NCBI GenBank assembly: GCA_035638575.1 | Contig: DASQZT010000303.1 | Span: 1-64,000, forward strand | Source of the DNA: DASQZT01 sp035638575 | Lineage (GTDB): Bacteria; Acidobacteriota; Terriglobia; Bryobacterales; Bryobacteraceae | Length of the DNA stretch: 64,000 nucleotides | Direction: 5' to 3' | Shown here: positions 41,530 through 49,947 of the stretch, one piece after another | Layout: each line of letters starts with the position of its first letter | Numbering within the stretch: position 1 is the first letter of the stretch | The notes under the pieces: model-generated | The model's database searches: none | Told to the model about the DNA's origin: nothing | Seen by the model: only the letters and a program-made list of their open reading frames with translations | Position numbers and translations under genes: made by a program

Positions 41530-44298
41530 ATGTTGAAGTTTCTCCTGTTGGTGGCGGGCGGTACGCTCGCTTCCGCGCAGCAATACTCCATCACGACCAT
41601 TGCCGGGGGGGCGCCGCCGGCCACGCCCGCGGTGGCGGCCAGCACTTCGATCGGCCAGCCCAGGCGCGTGGCCCTGGATTCGGCGGGCAACCTGTATTTC
41701 TCCAGCGGCAACTCGGTCTTCAAGATGGGCAGCGGCGGCACCCTCACCCTGGTGGCCGGAAATTCGCGCGCCGGATTCTCGGGCGATGGCGGCCCCGCGG
41801 TGAACGCACAGTTGAACAATCCACAGGGCCTCGCCTTCGATCATGCGGGGGGCCTGTACATCGCCGATTCGAGCAACAACCGGATACGCATCGTGACGCC
41901 CGACGGCATCATCAACACGTTCGCGGGCACCGGCGGCGTGAGCCCCGGCGGTGCGCGCAGCTTCAACGACGGCGGCCCGGCCACCGGGGCTCTGTTGCAC
42001 GCGCCTTCAGCCGTGGCCATCGACACGAGCGGCAACGTGTACATCGCGGATACCGGCGACAACCTGATCCGGATCGTGACGCCCGACGGACTGATCAACG
42101 CGTTTGCGGGCGACAGCTACCCGAGTTTTCTGGGCGACGCCGGGCTGGCCACGGATGCGGAACTGTATAAACCGTCGGACGTGGCGGTGGATTCGAGCGG
42201 CAACGTGTACATCGCCGATACGGCCAACCAGCGCATCCGCAAGGTCACCACGGACGGGTTGATCAACACCATCGCGGGCACCGGCGCCGCGGGTTACTCG
42301 GGCGATACCGGCCCGGCCACCAGCGCAATACTGCTGGCGCCCGCATCGGTGACGGTAGACTCCAGCGGCAACGTATACTTTGCGGACACCGGCAACACGC
42401 GCATTCGCAAGATCGACACCAGCGCCAATATCTCCACGGTGGTGGGCACGGGCGTGCCGGGCTTCACGGGCGACGGCGGCCCGGCGATCAATGCGAAGAT
42501 GAGCCTGCCGACGGGGGTGGCGGTGGATTCCTCGGGCAACCTGTATATCGCCGACTCGCAGAACCTGCGCATCCGCAAGGTAGCTTCGGGCACCATCAGC
42601 ACGCTGGCGGGTAACGGCGTCTCGAGCTTCTCGGGCGATAACGGCCCAGCCACGCAGGCGCAAATGAATTCGCCCGAGGGCGTGGCGGTGGATTCCTCGG
42701 GCAACATTTACATCGCGGATACCAACAACCACGAGGTGCGGCGCGTCACCAGGGACGGAACCATCGCCCGGTTCGCGGGCAACGGGACGGCGGGATTCGG
42801 GGGCGATGGGGGCGCGGCCGCCAGCGCCCAACTGAACGCGCCCGAGGGCCTGGCCATAGACTCGGCCGGCAACCTCTATATCGCGGACACGCAGAATGCC
42901 CGCGTCCGCATGGTGACCGCCGGCGGAGCCATCAGCACCGTGGCGGGCAACGGGACGCCGGGATTCGGCGGCGATGGGGGGGCGGCCACCGGCGCCATGC
43001 TGAGCACGGTTACGGGCGTGGCCGTGGATGCGGCCGGCAACCTGTACATCGCCGACCTGAATAACTACCGCGTGCGGAAAGTCTCCGGCGGAACGATCGC
43101 GACTGTCGCGGGGAACGGCAGCCAGGGCTATGCGGGCGACGGCGGCGCGGCCACCAGCGCTTCGCTCAACCTGCCGCGCGGGGTGGCCGTGGATGCGGCG
43201 GGCAACCTGTATATCGCGGACTCGGGCAATGCGGTGGTGCGCAAAGTGGCCAACGGCGCCATCACGACCATAGCCGGGACGGGCCTGCCGGGCTTCAGTG
43301 GCGACGGCGGCGCCCCCACCAGCGCACAACTGGCCAGCCCCTCGGGCATCGCGGTGGATGTCAACGGCAGCCTCATCGTAGCGGACGGAGCCGCGCGGAT
43401 CCGGAAGATCCTCTTCTACGGCTTCATCACCACCATCGCCGGCAACGGCGCCACGGGTTATTCGGGCGACGGCGGACTGGCCATCAATGCGCAGATCAAC
43501 GGGGCTACCGCGGTGGCGCTCGACAACTCCGGCAACGTGTATATCGCCGACAGCAGCAACAATGCCGTCCGCATGCTGCAATTCACGGCGGCGGGGACTT
43601 CGATCAGCGCGGTGGTGAATGGCGCGAGCAACCAGCCAGGCGCGATCGCGCCGGGCGAAGTGCTGGTGCTGTACGGCACGGGCCTGGGTCCGGGCACGCT
43701 GACGCAGGCCTCCCTGGGCGCCAACGGCGGCCTGCCGACCGCCCTGGCGGGCACCAGCGTGGCGATCAACGGGACGCTGGTCCCGCTGCTTTACACTTCG
43801 GCCGGCCAGGTGGGCGCGCTGGTGCCGTTCGAGGTCACGGGGCCCACCGCGCGGGTGGTCGCCGTGTACCAGGGGCAGACGTCGGCGCCCGCAACGGAGA
43901 ATGTGGTGGCGGCGTCGCCCGCGATCTTCACCCTGGACGGAAGCGGCGCGGGGCAGGCCCTGGCGATCAACGTGGCGGACGGAGCGGTGAACGGACCGAA
44001 CCACCCGGCCAGCGCGGGCTCATACGTGACCCTGTATGCGACCGGCGCGGGCCAGACGAACCCCGCGGGACAGGACGGGCAACCGGCCACGGTGTCGTCA
44101 GTCGTCGCCGCGGTGACGGCGACGATCGGCGGACAGACGGCCACGGTGCAGTACGCCGGCGGGTCGCCCGGCAGTGTCGCCGGAGTGATCCAGGTGAACT
44201 TGCAGGTGCCGGCCGGACTTACGGCGGGGGCCGTTCCGGTGGTGTTGCAAGTGGGCGGCGCGTCGAGCCAGAGCGGCGTGACGATGGTGGTGCAGTGA
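41530..44298 (+). CDS. Secreted NHL-repeat protein with Solibacter-type C-terminal domain
   Basis: The ATG at 41530 follows a GAGG and gives a signal peptide (LKFLLLVAGGTLASA). The 922-residue product then has about twelve ~56-residue NHL repeats with the core GNLYIADxxNxRIRKV and TIAGNGxxGFSGDGGPA, enough for two six-bladed propellers (about residues 25-690). The last ~230 residues match the C-terminal domain common in Solibacter secreted proteins: VVNGASNQPGAIAPGEVLVL, LYTSAGQVGALVPF and GVIQVNLQVPAG. The propeller suggests binding outside the cell; no catalytic site is seen. The repeats are also similar in DNA, so unequal recombination could change their number. The stop overlaps the next start (TGATG). 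Confidence 0.9.
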   Translation: MLKFLLLVAGGTLASAQQYSITTIAGGAPPATPAVAASTSIGQPRRVALDSAGNLYFSSGNSVFKMGSGGTLTLVAGNSRAGFSGDGGPAVNAQLNNPQGLAFDHAGGLYIADSSNNRIRIVTPDGIINTFAGTGGVSPGGARSFNDGGPATGALLHAPSAVAIDTSGNVYIADTGDNLIRIVTPDGLINAFAGDSYPSFLGDAGLATDAELYKPSDVAVDSSGNVYIADTANQRIRKVTTDGLINTIAGTGAAGYSGDTGPATSAILLAPASVTVDSSGNVYFADTGNTRIRKIDTSANISTVVGTGVPGFTGDGGPAINAKMSLPTGVAVDSSGNLYIADSQNLRIRKVASGTISTLAGNGVSSFSGDNGPATQAQMNSPEGVAVDSSGNIYIADTNNHEVRRVTRDGTIARFAGNGTAGFGGDGGAAASAQLNAPEGLAIDSAGNLYIADTQNARVRMVTAGGAISTVAGNGTPGFGGDGGAATGAMLSTVTGVAVDAAGNLYIADLNNYRVRKVSGGTIATVAGNGSQGYAGDGGAATSASLNLPRGVAVDAAGNLYIADSGNAVVRKVANGAITTIAGTGLPGFSGDGGAPTSAQLASPSGIAVDVNGSLIVADGAARIRKILFYGFITTIAGNGATGYSGDGGLAINAQINGATAVALDNSGNVYIADSSNNAVRMLQFTAAGTSISAVVNGASNQPGAIAPGEVLVLYGTGLGPGTLTQASLGANGGLPTALAGTSVAINGTLVPLLYTSAGQVGALVPFEVTGPTARVVAVYQGQTSAPATENVVAASPAIFTLDGSGAGQALAINVADGAVNGPNHPASAGSYVTLYATGAGQTNPAGQDGQPATVSSVVAAVTATIGGQTATVQYAGGSPGSVAGVIQVNLQVPAGLTAGAVPVVLQVGGASSQSGVTMVVQ

Positions 44299-45263
44299 TG
44301 AGATACCGCAAACTCGGCAGGACCGGCTTCGAGATCAGCGACATCGGATTCGGCGCCTGGGGCATCGGCGGCAAGCAGTGGCTGGGCGGGACCGACGACG
44401 AATCGGTGGCGGCGCTGCGGCGCGCCATCGAGCTGGGAGTGAACTTCGTCGATACGGCGCTGGCGTACGGCGACGGCCACAGCGAACAGCTGGTGGGGCA
44501 GGTGGTGCGGGATGCCGGCACGCGGATCTACGTGGCCACCAAGGCGCCGCCCAAGAACGGCATCTGGCCGGCGGGGCGGGGCGTGAGCATGCGGGAAGTC
44601 TTCCCGTACGGCTACATCATGAGGTGCGCGGAGGAGAGCCTGCGCAACCTGGCGATGGAGTCGATCGACCTGCTGCAGCTCCACGTTTGGACGTCCGATT
44701 GGGCGGATCGAGACGACTGGCGCCGCGCCTTCGAGGACCTGAAGCGCTCGGGCAAGATCCGCGCCGCCGGAATTTCGCTGTCGGAGCACGATCCCGATTC
44801 CGGGCTCAGCGCGATTCGCAGCGGCTTGATCGACGCCGTGCAGGTGATCTACAACATTTTCGACCAGCTTCCGGAGAAGAATCTCTTCCCGCTGTGCCTG
44901 AGCGAGAACGTCGGCGTGCTGGCGCGCGTGCCTCTGGATGAAGGCGGGCTGACCGGCAACGTGGACGAAAACACGAAGTTCCCGCAAGGCGATTTCCGCG
45001 ACTGGTATTTCCGCGGCGGCCGCAAGAAGGAGGTGGCGGAGCGCGTGAGCGCGCTGCGGAAGGACCTGGGAGAGAGCGCGAATCTGGCCGAGGTGGCGCT
45101 GCGGTTCTGTCTGTCGCACCCCGCCGTGACGACGGTGATCCCGGGAATGCGCACGCGCCGCCACGCGGAATCGAACAGCGCGTTGTCGGATGCGGGAGCG
45201 CTGCCGGCCGAAACGATCGCAATGCTGAGGAGGCACGCGTGGGATCGAAACTTCTACACATAA
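44298..45263 (+). CDS. Aldo/keto reductase
   Basis: The 321-residue NADPH-dependent oxidoreductase starts MRYRKLGRTGFEISDIGFG, typical of the AKR class related to L-glyceraldehyde 3-phosphate and auxin-induced-type reductases. The catalytic tetrad is readable: Asp52 and Tyr57 in VDTALAYGDGHSE, Lys82 in VATKAPP and His129 in LLQLHVW. LRFCLSHPAVTTVIPGMRT is the normal cofactor-binding end. The start overlaps the stop of the NHL gene, and the frame overlaps the next gene by 25 bases. The substrate is unknown; coupling to an amidohydrolase suggests a small catabolic pair. Confidence 0.9.
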   Translation: MRYRKLGRTGFEISDIGFGAWGIGGKQWLGGTDDESVAALRRAIELGVNFVDTALAYGDGHSEQLVGQVVRDAGTRIYVATKAPPKNGIWPAGRGVSMREVFPYGYIMRCAEESLRNLAMESIDLLQLHVWTSDWADRDDWRRAFEDLKRSGKIRAAGISLSEHDPDSGLSAIRSGLIDAVQVIYNIFDQLPEKNLFPLCLSENVGVLARVPLDEGGLTGNVDENTKFPQGDFRDWYFRGGRKKEVAERVSALRKDLGESANLAEVALRFCLSHPAVTTVIPGMRTRRHAESNSALSDAGALPAETIAMLRRHAWDRNFYT

Positions 45264-46660
45264 GCCTTCTGGCGGGGGCGCTGGCGGCGCAGGGCCGCTT
45301 CGCGCCGGGAGTGAAGCCATTCCTCGCGGTGGATGCGCCGGTGGTGGCGCTCGAGCACGTGCGGGTGATCGACGGCACGGGCGCCCGGCCGAGGGAAGAT
45401 CAGACGGTGGTCATCGACCACGGAAAGATCCGGGCGGTGGGTCCGGCCGCCTCCACGCCGGCGCCGGCGGGTTCGCAGGCGCTCGACCTCACGGGCCACA
45501 CGGTGATCCCGGGCATAGTGGGGATGCACGAGCACATGTTCTATCCATCGGGCGGGGGGATCCCCATCTACAACGAGCAGGCCTTCAGCTTTCCGCGCCT
45601 GTACCTGGCGAGCGGCGTCACCACGGCGCGCACCGGCGGCAGCCTGGAGCCGTACACGGATCTCAGCCTCGAGCGCATGATCGATGCGGGGCGCATGCCG
45701 GGGCCCAAGCTGTGGATCACCGGTCCATACCTGGAGGGCGCGGGGGCGTTCACCGTGCAGATGCACGAGCTGACCGGCCCGGACGACGCGGCGCGCACGG
45801 TGGAATACTGGGCGGCCGAAGGCGTCACTTCGTTCAAGGCGTATATGAACATCACGCGAGCGGAGCTGAAGGCGGCGGTGGACGCGGCGCACCGGCACGC
45901 GATCAAGGTCACGGGCCACCTGTGCTCGATCGGGTTCCGGGAGGCCGCCGCGATCGGGATCGACAATCTGGAACACGGGCTGCTGGTGGACACGGAGTTT
46001 CATCCCGGCAAACAGCCCGACGTGTGCCCGCCGCAAGCCACGACGCGAGGGGAGATCGCGGGCCTCGATCTGACGAGCGCGCCGGTGAAGGAGATGATCG
46101 CCGCGCTGGTGGAGCACGGCGTGGCCATCACTTCGACGCTGGCGGTATTCGAAGCGTTGGACGGCAGCCGGCCGCCGCTGGAACAGCGCTTTCTGGACGC
46201 GCTGACGCCCGAGGCGTCGGTGAGCTATCTGGGCGCGCGGGCGCGGGCCCGCGGCGGGGCCGACTCGCCGGTGCTGGCGGGAGTGCGCAAGGAACTGGAG
46301 TTCGAACGCGCGTTTGTGAAAGCCGGCGGGCTGCTGATCGCGGGCGCCGATCCCACGGGCAACGGCGGGGCGCTGGCGGGGTTCGCCGACCAGCGGAACA
46401 TCGAGCTGCTGGTGGAGGGCGGCTTTTCGCCGGAGGAGGCGATCCAGATTTCCACGGCGAACGGAGCGCGGTTTTTGGGCGAGACGGATCGCATCGGCAC
46501 GGTGGCCGCGGGGGAGCAGGCCGACCTGGTGGTGATCGACGGGAACCCCTCGGCGCGCATCGCCGACATCCGCAAGGTGACGCTGGTGTTTAAGGACGGC
46601 GCGGGGTACGATCCGGGGAAGCTGCTGGAATCGGTGCGGGGGTCGGTGGCGCTACATTAA
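45239..46660 (+). CDS. Metal-dependent amidohydrolase (imidazolonepropionase-like)
   Basis: The 473-residue protein starts at GTG 45239 inside the preceding gene. It may have an N-terminal signal-like segment (LLHISLLAGALAAQG). The TIM-barrel metal ligands are visible: GMHEHMF (His97, His99), Lys200 in TSFKAYM as the likely carbamylated lysine, His227 in VTGHLCS, His246 in NLEHG and an Asp in IAGADPTGNG. The N- and C-terminal strands (VIDGTGARP, ADLVVIDGNPS) form the usual composite sandwich. The family hydrolyses amide or cyclic amide bonds; the substrate is unknown. Translational overlap with the aldo/keto reductase suggests one operon starting at the NHL gene or at threonine aldolase. Confidence 0.9.
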   Translation: MGSKLLHISLLAGALAAQGRFAPGVKPFLAVDAPVVALEHVRVIDGTGARPREDQTVVIDHGKIRAVGPAASTPAPAGSQALDLTGHTVIPGIVGMHEHMFYPSGGGIPIYNEQAFSFPRLYLASGVTTARTGGSLEPYTDLSLERMIDAGRMPGPKLWITGPYLEGAGAFTVQMHELTGPDDAARTVEYWAAEGVTSFKAYMNITRAELKAAVDAAHRHAIKVTGHLCSIGFREAAAIGIDNLEHGLLVDTEFHPGKQPDVCPPQATTRGEIAGLDLTSAPVKEMIAALVEHGVAITSTLAVFEALDGSRPPLEQRFLDALTPEASVSYLGARARARGGADSPVLAGVRKELEFERAFVKAGGLLIAGADPTGNGGALAGFADQRNIELLVEGGFSPEEAIQISTANGARFLGETDRIGTVAAGEQADLVVIDGNPSARIADIRKVTLVFKDGAGYDPGKLLESVRGSVALH

Positions 46661-46698
46661 TAAACAAAGAGACAGGAGACAGAAGTCAGGAGACTGGA

Positions 46699-47370
46699 AT
46701 GCGAAATATTTCTGCGTTGAGAATCGGCGCCCTGATCGCCGCCGTCTGCGTGTGCGCGCCGGGGCAGGACACGCCGGCCAAGGAGGCTCAGAAGGAGGCT
46801 CCGAGCGATACGAAAGGACTGCCGCCGAGAGCGACTCCGGGCGATTATCAGGCCCACGGGAAGGCAGGCGCCGCGACCATTGGGGCCGAGTTCAAAGGGC
46901 ACGCCATCCCCACGATGCAAGGGACCCTCACCACGGAAGACTACGTGATCGTCGAGATCGGAATGTTCGGCGCGCCGGACGCGCGGCTGCAACTGGTTCT
47001 CGGCGACTTTTCGCTGCGCATCAACGGGAAGAAGCCCTTGGAGAGCCAGCCATACGGGTTGGTGATCCGGAACGTCAAAGACCCGGAGTACGAGCCGCCG
47101 GCGGCACAGAAATCGAAAACCAGCTTGGGCGGCGGCGGACAGGGTGGGGCGGGTGACCCTCCCCCGTCGCCCCCGCCGATCCCGATCGGGGTACAGCGTG
47201 CGATGGCCCAGCGGGTTCAAAAGTCCGCCCTGCCGGAAGGCGACCGCCCGCTTCCGCAGGCGGGACTGATTTTCTTCCAGTACCGGGGTAAGAGCAAGGG
47301 TATCCATTCGATGGAGCTGATGTACGCCGGCGCCGCCGGAAAGGCCACGATCGCGCTGCAACCGGAGTGA
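46699..47370 (+). CDS. Secreted hypothetical protein
   Basis: The ATG at 46699 is preceded by AGGAGA at a good distance. The 223-residue product has a signal peptide with a Cys-containing end (IGALIAAVCVCAPGQ) that could be processed as secreted or lipid-anchored. A charged linker follows, then a beta-rich core (residues 55-130, YVIVEIGMFGAPDARLQ and FSLRINGKK). After a Gly/Pro-rich disordered insertion, the last part (LIFFQYRGKSKGIHSMEL) returns to strands. Proteins like this recur in Acidobacteriota with unknown function. It stands alone after the amidohydrolase, 38 bases downstream. Confidence 0.75.
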   Translation: MRNISALRIGALIAAVCVCAPGQDTPAKEAQKEAPSDTKGLPPRATPGDYQAHGKAGAATIGAEFKGHAIPTMQGTLTTEDYVIVEIGMFGAPDARLQLVLGDFSLRINGKKPLESQPYGLVIRNVKDPEYEPPAAQKSKTSLGGGGQGGAGDPPPSPPPIPIGVQRAMAQRVQKSALPEGDRPLPQAGLIFFQYRGKSKGIHSMELMYAGAAGKATIALQPE

Positions 47371-47410
47371 ACAACGAGAGGGCGGGAGCCGAGGAAGGGC
47401 CGCGCGGACG

Positions 47411-47587
47411 TCAACCGGACGCGGATTCAAGATCGAGGGCGAAGGCGAGCGCATTCTTGGTGAGGGGCACGTACAGCACAAGAGCCCGGGGCGGGTTCGG
47501 ATCTTTGCGGGAAACAATTACGACAGGCCGCGTCTTTGCGGCAAGCCCCAGATCCGCCAACCACACCTCACCTGGTTGTGGGTTCAT
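47411..47587 (-). pseudogene. MazF/PemK-like toxin with an internal deletion
   Basis: From ATG 47587 the frame encodes MNPQPGEVWLADLGLAAKTR and PVVIVSR, the N-terminal third of a MazF/PemK-type endoribonuclease. It continues to VLYVPLT and then joins KNALAFALDLE, which resembles the last helix of the same family. The middle ~50 residues, including the second catalytic strand, are missing without loss of frame. At 58 residues it is about half the family length, so activity is unlikely. It overlaps the stop of the upstream antitoxin-like gene by 20 bases, the usual arrangement of such modules. Confidence 0.65.
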
Positions 47588-47864
47588 CGAGCAGGTCCAG
47601 GACCTCCTGTTCAGCCGCACGGGAGCGCGCGAGATCGAGAACATCGTGGTCGGCAAGATCGATGACTTCCGCGATGCGCTCTCGCGCCTCAGCAGCCGTC
47701 GCCGGCTTCCACTCGCGCAACCGAGCGTCCAGCTTTTCCGCCAAGGCGTCCACGACGACCTCCTTCTTCGTCTCCCAGTTTAACTCTCGGATAGGCCGTG
47801 GCGGGCGTGCGCCGTGTCGAGGGCGATGCCCTCTTCCCCATGCTTCTCTCACTGCACGGTCCAC
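47568..47864 (-). CDS. Probable antitoxin of the degenerate MazF-like module
   Basis: The frame encodes a 98-residue protein whose reliable part starts around IRELNWETKKEVVVDALAEK. It continues as a charged helix-rich sequence with REWKPATAAEARERIAEVIDLA and ends VLDLLDEPTTR. The order and 20-base overlap with the toxin-like gene fit an antitoxin. The first ~25 residues are Arg/Pro-rich and may not be translated; a start further in cannot be identified. With the toxin internally deleted, it may be a relic kept by chance. No DNA-binding motif is clear. Confidence 0.5.
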   Translation of the reverse strand: MDRAVREAWGRGHRPRHGARPPRPIRELNWETKKEVVVDALAEKLDARLREWKPATAAEARERIAEVIDLADHDVLDLARSRAAEQEVLDLLDEPTTR

Positions 47865-48297
47865 GAACCCATCGATTGCCAGCCGGAATTGTTGGCCTCG
47901 GTGGAGTCCCGCGCGGCCACCGAGCGCGCAGACAAGAGCCGCTTTGGAATGCGCCCGGCGACAGCATAGTCCCTCCGCGCGCCGACGCGGTGACAGGCTC
48001 CACAGGATTACTACCCGACCTCCCGGATTCTCCCGTGTTCAGGGGATGATGCAAAACGTAAAATTCCGTTGTAAGATATAACAGTAAAAAACTCAGAGAT
48101 GCGGGCGCCGATCGATAGACATGGGGAGAAGATCCGGCAGGCAGCTACAGGTTTCCCAGGGGCCCATCATTCCTAGAATTCGCGAGGCCGGGTCTTCGGA
48201 GCCTGACTGGCAATTGCGCCAGCCGGGCGGACGGTGTAGCATCTTTTTAATGCAGTCGAGAGAACTCTAGAGGGGTTTCGGCCGGGAGACCGGCCGG
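47865..48297. other. Gene-free stretch of 430 bp before the respiratory cluster
   Basis: No protein-like frame is seen. The AT-rich part around 48050-48100 is the most likely place for the promoter of the Rieske/cytochrome b operon, but no well-spaced -35/-10 pair stands out. A few short inverted repeats (for example around 48205-48225, TGGCAATTGCGCCA) are present. Confidence 0.35.
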
Positions 48298-48903
48298 ATG
48301 GAGAAGATGGCGAATACAACATTAGAGCCCGCCGGGACGGCGGCGCCGGCTCCGAAGCCCAAGCCGTCCGTGATCCAGGCAGTCCAGAACATTTTTTCGA
48401 AGGGTGAAGAAACAGACGAGGGCAAGATCATCGCGCGCCGCCGCAAATTTGTGATGGCGGCGGTGCTGGGCACCCTGGGCGTGAATCTGTTGATGTTTCT
48501 GCGGTTCTTCTTCCCGCGCGCCCTGTACGAGCCGAAGACGAGGTTCAAGATCGGGTATCCATCGGACTTCGGCTTCGGGGTGGACACCAAATTCCAGAAA
48601 GACTACCGCATCTGGGTGGTGCGCAACACCGAGGGGATTTTCGTCATCTCGGCCATCTGCACGCACCTGGGGTGCACGCCCGACTGGAAGCCGAGCGAGA
48701 ACAAATTCAAGTGCCCGTGCCACGGCAGCGGGTACGACCCCGAGGGCATCAACTTCGAAGGCCCTGCGCCGCGGCCGATGGACCGCGCGCACGTGGAGAT
48801 CGGTCCGGACGGCCAGATCGTGGTGGACTTGAGCAAGCTGTATCAGTGGCCCAAGGGCGAGCCTTCGCAGTTCAATCAAGACGGAGCCATCCTCCGGGTT
48901 TGA
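48298..48903 (+). CDS. Rieske iron-sulfur protein of a quinol:cytochrome c oxidoreductase
   Basis: The 201-residue protein (start 48298, or 48307 nine bases later) has a basic N-terminus with RRRKF, a membrane helix (about 51-70) and a Rieske domain. The [2Fe-2S] motifs are CTHLGC (121-126) and CPCHGS (139-144): ligands Cys121, His123, Cys139 and His142, and the disulfide pair Cys126-Cys141. The twin-arginine signal is weak. It takes an electron from quinol and passes it to a c-type haem. It is first in the cluster with split cytochrome b and a multihaem cytochrome. Gap to the next gene is nine bases. Confidence 0.93.
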   Translation: MEKMANTTLEPAGTAAPAPKPKPSVIQAVQNIFSKGEETDEGKIIARRRKFVMAAVLGTLGVNLLMFLRFFFPRALYEPKTRFKIGYPSDFGFGVDTKFQKDYRIWVVRNTEGIFVISAICTHLGCTPDWKPSENKFKCPCHGSGYDPEGINFEGPAPRPMDRAHVEIGPDGQIVVDLSKLYQWPKGEPSQFNQDGAILRV

Positions 48904-48912
48904 GGTTTCATC

Positions 48913-49872
48913 ATGGCAGATACCAAAGGAAACACCGACGGGAAACCGCCGGCGGGCAGCGGCAACGGCGCGGCGGGCGGCAACGGCGGCGGCAACGGGG
49001 CGGCGTCCGGCAAACTGGCCGCGGTGATGGCCGGGGCGAAAGCGGTGCAGGCCAAGGCGGCCGAGGAACTCAAGGAGACCATCAAGGCTCCGGAAAAAAC
49101 GGATGTGTGGAAGTCCGTGCTGCGCGTAAAGCACGACGAGACGCCGCGCAGCCGGGCGCTGGGCGTGCTGAGCAACGTCTTCCTGCACCTGCATCCGGCC
49201 AAGATCAATCGCGACGCGGTGGCCTACAACTACACGTGGGGCATGGGCGGCATGACGTTCTACGTGTACATCACGCTGGTGTTCACGGGCACGCTGCTGA
49301 TGTTCTACTACCATCCGTCGAAAGTGGTGGCCTTCCGCGACATTCTGTACCTGGAGAACGACGTTCCCTTCGGCAAGCTGCTGCGGAACATGCACCGGTG
49401 GGGCGCGCACCTGATGGTGATCATGGTGGAGCTGCACATGTTCCGCGTGTTCCTGACGGGGTCGTACAAGAAGCCGCGGGAGTTCAACTGGGTGGTGGGG
49501 GTGCTGCTGCTGGTGCTGACGCTGCTGCTCAGTTTCACGGGCTACCTGCTGCCGGACGATCAACTGGGCTTCTGGGCCGTCACGGTGGGGACCAACATGG
49601 CGCGCGCCACTCCGCTGCTCGGAAACCAGGGGCCGTTCGGGCCGCAACTGGGCATGACGCCGTTCAACGACGTGCGCTTCGGGCTGCTGGGCGGATCGAT
49701 CGTGGATTCGAACGCGCTGCTGCGGGCCTACATCTGGCACTGCGTGGCGATACCGATCATCGCGTCGGCCTTCATGGTGGTTCACTTCTGGCGCGTGCGC
49801 AAGGACGGGGGCATCTCCGGGCCGTCGCCGGTGGTGCTGGCGAGCGAGATCAAGGACGTGAAGAAGTTATAG
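48913..49872 (+). CDS. Cytochrome b, N-terminal (b6-like) subunit
   Basis: The 319-residue protein has a ~55-residue Gly/Ala/Lys-rich cytoplasmic N-terminal extension, then four membrane helices. Haem ligands follow the b6 pattern: helix B HRWGAHLMVIMVELH (His-x13-His) and helix D HCVAIPIIASAFMVVH (His-x14-His). RVFLTGSYKKPREFNWVVG and YLLPDDQLGFWAV are the b6-like quinol-site and loop motifs. The x14 spacing in helix D is of the b6f/menaquinol type rather than classical bc1. It works with the separate subunit IV-like gene 75 bases downstream and the Rieske protein just upstream. The extended N-terminus is unusual and may be disordered. Confidence 0.92.
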   Translation: MADTKGNTDGKPPAGSGNGAAGGNGGGNGAASGKLAAVMAGAKAVQAKAAEELKETIKAPEKTDVWKSVLRVKHDETPRSRALGVLSNVFLHLHPAKINRDAVAYNYTWGMGGMTFYVYITLVFTGTLLMFYYHPSKVVAFRDILYLENDVPFGKLLRNMHRWGAHLMVIMVELHMFRVFLTGSYKKPREFNWVVGVLLLVLTLLLSFTGYLLPDDQLGFWAVTVGTNMARATPLLGNQGPFGPQLGMTPFNDVRFGLLGGSIVDSNALLRAYIWHCVAIPIIASAFMVVHFWRVRKDGGISGPSPVVLASEIKDVKKL

Positions 49873-49900
49873 CCGCGGATGAACGCAGATGAACGCGGAT
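49873..49900 (+). repeat. Short tandem repeat of a GAACGCRGAT decamer
   Basis: Nearly three copies of the 10-bp unit GAACGCAGAT/GAACGCGGAT follow directly on the cytochrome b stop codon. This type of short repeat is widespread in intergenic DNA of Acidobacteriota and other GC-rich bacteria. Confidence 0.6.
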
Positions 49901-49947
49901 AAGGCCAAATCATCATCGGCGTTCATGGGCGGCTGAGACGAGTTCTT

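Noticed and set aside
47689..48054. Overlapping small frames before the respiratory cluster
   Set aside because: Low-complexity Arg/Gly/Pro translations on both strands; none shows domain or start signals.
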